Source: Sporosarcina thermotolerans (GTDB lineage Bacteria > Bacillota > Bacilli > Bacillales_A > Planococcaceae). From it: a DNA stretch of 64,000 nucleotides. A model generated the notes under the pieces. That model had not been told where the DNA came from. It ran no database searches and worked only from the letters and a program-made list of their open reading frames with translations. The stretch is taken from positions 2,968,001-3,032,000 of the forward strand of contig NZ_CP125968.1 of assembly GCF_030067815.1 (NCBI RefSeq), written 5' to 3'. Positions 61,322 through 64,000 of the stretch are shown one piece after another. The first letter of the stretch is position 1, and each line of letters opens with the position of its first letter. The translations under genes were made by a program, and so were the position numbers.

Positions 61322-61364
61322 TAAAAAACGCGTGCCGTGGAATTTATCTGCACGCGTTTTTTTG
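61322..61364. terminator. Terminator (copy 2 of the duplicated unit)
   Basis: AAAAAACGCGTGC/GCACGCGTTTTTTT hairpin, diverged from the hairpin at 60556 but with compensating changes that keep the stem. Confidence 0.85.
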
Positions 61365-61913
61365 TGATTTTTTATATCGGAAGCCGATGAATATGGCGAC
61401 TAACCCTAAAATGAATAGCACAAACGGCCAAATTGGTAGTGTGGTTTCACCTTTATCTTCTTTCAAACTACTTACTTCCTGTCCCTCACCTAATACGGTT
61501 AAATCCTCTGTTGCATAGGCAAATTCCGTTGTTCTGCGGCAAATCGTTGTAGTCAATGTATTCGCCACATACATATCGCCCATCGAAGCGTAAACGAGAT
61601 ACTTCTTGCCCTTTTCAAACGGAAATCCGCAGCCTTCAGTATCAAGTCCTGTTGTAACGACGGCTTCTGACTCGTCAATCCCCTTCCATACTTCATCAAC
61701 CTTAAAGTGAATTGTTTTACCTTTCCCTCGAACGATGTGTTTACCATTTTCAATAATCTCCACCACTTCGCCGCTAAATACAGCATCCGCCTCAGTGAGT
61801 GCTTTTTTCGGTGGTGGCAGAGCGACGCATGAGCAGGCCGAAGCATCTAACGGTTTCCACCACAAAAACAGTATGAACAATAAACCAAATGACAATAAAT
61901 ATCTTACTTTCAT
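61344..61913 (-). CDS. Secreted NTR/TIMP-like membrane-anchored protein, copy 2
   Basis: 189 residues from ATG 61913 (GGGAGGGG upstream). Same plan as copy 1: signal peptide, CSCVALPPPKKALTEADAVFSGEVVEI, GCGFPFEKGKKYLVYA, TTICRRT, then a C-terminal helix (LPIWPFVLFILGLVAIFIGF). The linker before the helix is shorter and less acidic than in copy 1. The signal peptide and anchor are almost identical between copies, while the middle has diverged. Confidence 0.78.
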   Translation of the reverse strand: MKVRYLLSFGLLFILFLWWKPLDASACSCVALPPPKKALTEADAVFSGEVVEIIENGKHIVRGKGKTIHFKVDEVWKGIDESEAVVTTGLDTEGCGFPFEKGKKYLVYASMGDMYVANTLTTTICRRTTEFAYATEDLTVLGEGQEVSSLKEDKGETTLPIWPFVLFILGLVAIFIGFRYKKSQKNACR

Positions 61914-61971
61914 GGCGACCCCTCCCATTTAATGAGTAAACGCTAACGCAAGTGTTTCGTTTCAATGTTAA

Positions 61972-62646
61972 TTAACAAACTGGAAGAATTAGAGATTCTT
62001 CATTATTCTTCGGAGAGTTGACAGCTGAGGAGACACTGTACGCATTCATTTGGTTTTTATCAAATGGCTTCAGCAGATTCCCTAACGTTTGAATATCCGT
62101 ATTTTTCGGGTCCAGCCAAATTCCCTCATCCTCTTTTTTCAAAATGACAGGCATCCGATTATGAATCGGTTTCACCAACTCATTTGGTTCCGTCGTAATG
62201 GCAGTGCATGTATGGATCAGTTTGCCGTCTGGCGATTTCCACGTTTCCCAGAGTCCAGCGATTGCAAAAAGTTCATCGGTTTTCAGCTTGATGCGCATCG
62301 GCACTTTCTCGCCGTCTTTTCTTTGCCATTCATAAAATGAATCCGCTGGAATGATACAACGTTTTTTACTGAAGGCATTTCGATAGCTCGGTTTTTCCGC
62401 TAGTGTCTCTGCTCGGGCATTGATCATTTTGTACCCAATCTTCTCGTCCTTCGCCCATGGCGGAATGAGGCCCCATCGTAAATGCCCCAAGCGATTCTTT
62501 TCTCCATCATTAATGATTGCTACAACTTGTTGCGATGGAGAAATATTATAGCTTGGAACATAATCGCTTTCTTCAAAAGCGGCTTCAATACGGAATCGTT
62601 CCATGATTTCATAGTACGGGGCAAATAAAGTAAAACGACCACACAT
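61972..62646 (-). CDS. SRAP/HMCES-type abasic-site DNA-protein crosslink protein (YedK-like)
   Basis: 224 residues. Cys2 right after Met (MCGRFTLFA) is the residue that crosslinks abasic sites. NARAETLAEKPSYRNAF, CIIPADSFYEWQ (Glu) and HNRMPVIL (His) complete the active site. Protects abasic sites in single-stranded DNA; bacterial members are often SOS-linked. The last 26 codons are duplicated downstream as a relic. Confidence 0.93.
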   Translation of the reverse strand: MCGRFTLFAPYYEIMERFRIEAAFEESDYVPSYNISPSQQVVAIINDGEKNRLGHLRWGLIPPWAKDEKIGYKMINARAETLAEKPSYRNAFSKKRCIIPADSFYEWQRKDGEKVPMRIKLKTDELFAIAGLWETWKSPDGKLIHTCTAITTEPNELVKPIHNRMPVILKKEDEGIWLDPKNTDIQTLGNLLKPFDKNQMNAYSVSSAVNSPKNNEESLILPVC

Positions 62647-62737
62647 AAGAATTCTTCCTTTCTTTTGAGACTATTTTGTTAATCGTATCATGAAAATGCG
62701 ATAGAATCATGATAGGCGTTATGAAAGGATGATCTAA

Positions 62738-63504
62738 TTGAAAAGAACTTTGGTCATTAGTGATATTCACGGAGAACTAAACTTATTTGAAGAGCTACTT
62801 AAACAAGTTAACTATGATTCTGATGAAGATCAACTAATCTTATTAGGAGACTATATCGATCGTGGACCTGATTCCAAAGGGGTTCTCGAGAAAGTAATCC
62901 AGTTGAAGGAAGCTGGTGCAATTGTATTAAAAGGTAACCATGAGGATATGATGGTCAAAGCAATGTTGACAGATGAAGAAAGGGCTTGGAAAAACTGGAC
63001 AAACCGTAATGGGGAAGCCAGACATTGCAAAGCTATGGATTTTCAGAAGAGCAGTTTATCATAAAAGAAGATGAACCGTTCGAAAAACCATCCATCCATT
63101 CAGAAAAGCTAAATGAACATATTCAATTCATACAAAGTCTTGACTATTTCGTTGAAACAGACGATGTGATATTCGTGCATGCAGGCGTGCATCCGGAAAA
63201 ATCCATTACAGATACAGATCCCTATGAACTTATTTGGATCAGAGATATTTTCCATAATGGATATTGTGGGGAGAAAACCGTTATTTTCGGCCATACGCCG
63301 ACAAAGAATCTACATAAGGATAAGGACAAGCAGGACTACTCCGTATACTTCGGTGAGAATCGTATTATTGGTATAGATGGAGCGGCTGTCTATGGAGGCC
63401 AATTAAATTGCTTGGAACTACCAAGCAGAACGGTGTATTGTGTAGAATCCGATAAGTTGAAAGCGATGAAAGAGGGAGATATTCATGACAAACAAACCAT
63501 ATAA
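62738..63504 (+). CDS. PPP-family metallophosphatase, one frameshift
   Basis: About 255 residues when joined. Motifs of the PPP superfamily: ISDIHGELNLF (GDxHG-type), LLGDYIDRGPDSKG and LKGNHEDMM, then FVHAGVHPEKS and FGHTPTKN. The frame breaks near 63013 (one G lost from GGGG), restoring NGGSQTLQSYGFSEEQF. TTG start with AAAGGATGA five bases upstream. Could dephosphorylate proteins or dinucleoside polyphosphates. Overlaps the next gene by 20 bases. Confidence 0.88.
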
Positions 63505-63907
63505 AGCATTGGTGACAGATCGAATCTTTTTCGGAGGTGTCGATGCAATTGAAGAGGTAATGGCTAACGAAAAGATTGATGTGATTTACGACTTACGAGC
63601 AACTGTAAACGGCGATTTGCCAAGTGAAATCAGTGTCCACCAACCTTTGTTGGATGATGCCGAATCACAAGACGATTCTATCCGCGAGGCTGTAAGTAAA
63701 GTGATGGAGGCTTACAAGGAAGGTAAAAACATCTACTTCCATTGTAATACAGGCAGAGGGCGCGGCGGCACTCTCGCTGCAGCAACCTTGCTTGAGTTAG
63801 GGAAAGCGGAAAACATCGAAGAAGCCGAAATGATGAGTACAGCCATCCGACCGGAAACCAATATAAAGCCTGCATTTAAGGAAGCTTTAAAAAGGATATA
63901 CAAGTAA
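63485..63907 (+). CDS. Dual-specificity/tyrosine phosphatase-like protein
   Basis: 140 residues. P-loop HCNTGRGRGGT (HC-x5-R) near residue 81, with VIYDLRATVNGDLP upstream as the general-acid region. Small cytosolic cysteine phosphatase. The 20-base overlap with the metallophosphatase gene shows they are translated together, an unusual pairing of two phosphatase chemistries. AAAGAGGGAGAT RBS upstream. Confidence 0.85.
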   Translation: MTNKPYKALVTDRIFFGGVDAIEEVMANEKIDVIYDLRATVNGDLPSEISVHQPLLDDAESQDDSIREAVSKVMEAYKEGKNIYFHCNTGRGRGGTLAAATLLELGKAENIEEAEMMSTAIRPETNIKPAFKEALKRIYK

Positions 63908-63914
63908 AATGACG

Positions 63915-63946
63915 AAAGCCGGATTCCATTTGAATCCGGCTTTGCA
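63915..63946. terminator. Terminator after the phosphatase pair
   Basis: AAAGCCGGATTC/GAATCCGGCTTT hairpin with a short loop; A-rich before and T-rich after, possibly bidirectional. Confidence 0.82.
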
Positions 63947-63954
63947 TATTCCAA

Positions 63955-64000
63955 TCAATTTACACGACGTTTTCGGAAAGTCATTATATATAATGCAAGC
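63955..64000 (-). CDS. Possible C-terminal end of a gene running in from the right
   Basis: On the minus strand the last 14 codons read LALYIMTFRKRRVN and stop. This looks like a membrane helix end followed by a basic tail, and a terminator lies just beyond. Too short to identify. Confidence 0.35.
   Translation of the reverse strand, partial: LALYIMTFRKRRVN

Overview
The window looks like chromosome of a low-to-moderate G+C, spore-forming member of the Bacillales, most likely the family Planococcaceae (Sporosarcina-like). This rests on gene content and order: rpsD, tyrS, acsA, acuABC, ccpA, aroA, ytxHG, murC, sftA, ytpRQ, ytoP, ytnP, trmB, dat, pepV, ytzE, an rsuA-type gene, ytgP, ytfP, leuS and ytqAB follow the same general order as the Bacillus subtilis rpsD-to-leuS region. 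The placement below family level is an inference.

Layout. 0-7.5 kb: the end of rpsD; a MarR regulator facing a C-S lyase/permease/AhpD-like operon with a palindromic operator and a catabolite (cre-like) site; then divergent ligD and ku with paired sporulation-type (sigma-G-like) promoters. 7.5-14 kb: tyrS behind a T-box, ponA (PBP1A) and acsA. 14-18 kb: an accessory island of small unknown genes that splits acsA from acuABC. It holds an IS200/IS605 element with TnpA and TnpB, inserted in one of these genes; precise excision rejoins the two gene halves in frame. 18-23.7 kb: acuABC, ccpA and aroA. 23.9-31.4 kb: ytxHG, murC, sftA, ytpR, ytpQ and a lipoprotein. 31.4-43.5 kb: DUF84, ytoP, ytzB, ytnP, trmB, a NERD-like gene, dat, pepV, ytzE, the rsuA-type gene, ytgP and ytfP. 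43.7-51 kb: leuS with its T-box, a CoA-transferase pair, an MFS transporter and ytqAB. 51-64 kb: an SDR, a LysM/3D wall protein, a GNAT, brnQ, sbcDC, a GIY-YIG protein, a tandemly duplicated NTR-like surface protein, an HMCES/SRAP protein and two overlapping phosphatase genes.

Three themes stand out. (1) At six intergenic loci there are direct-repeat arrays with a strict 20- or 21-bp period. Each locus has its own conserved core of about 11-13 bp and a variable spacer of about 10 bp of nearly fixed length. They are not CRISPRs and fit no class I know; two helical turns per unit suggests phased protein-binding sites. This is the best candidate for something undescribed. (2) The IS605 element allows base-level reconstruction of its target gene, its TAM (TTTAT) and its guide, and a 42-bp scar of a related left end sits exactly at the junction of the tandem duplication near 61.3 kb. 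(3) About twenty single-base frameshifts, nearly all apparent one-base losses in short homopolymers, break otherwise well-conserved genes, including leuS and aroA. They are much more likely sequencing errors than gene decay, so broken genes are reported as one CDS each with the shift position.

Functionally the core is housekeeping: acetate activation with its acetylation control (acsA, acuA, acuC), carbon catabolite control (ccpA), aromatic amino acid entry (aroA), wall synthesis (ponA, murC, dat, ytgP), tRNA charging and modification (tyrS, leuS, trmB, ytqA, ytqB), and DNA repair or chromosome handling (ligD, ku, sftA, sbcCD, HMCES).
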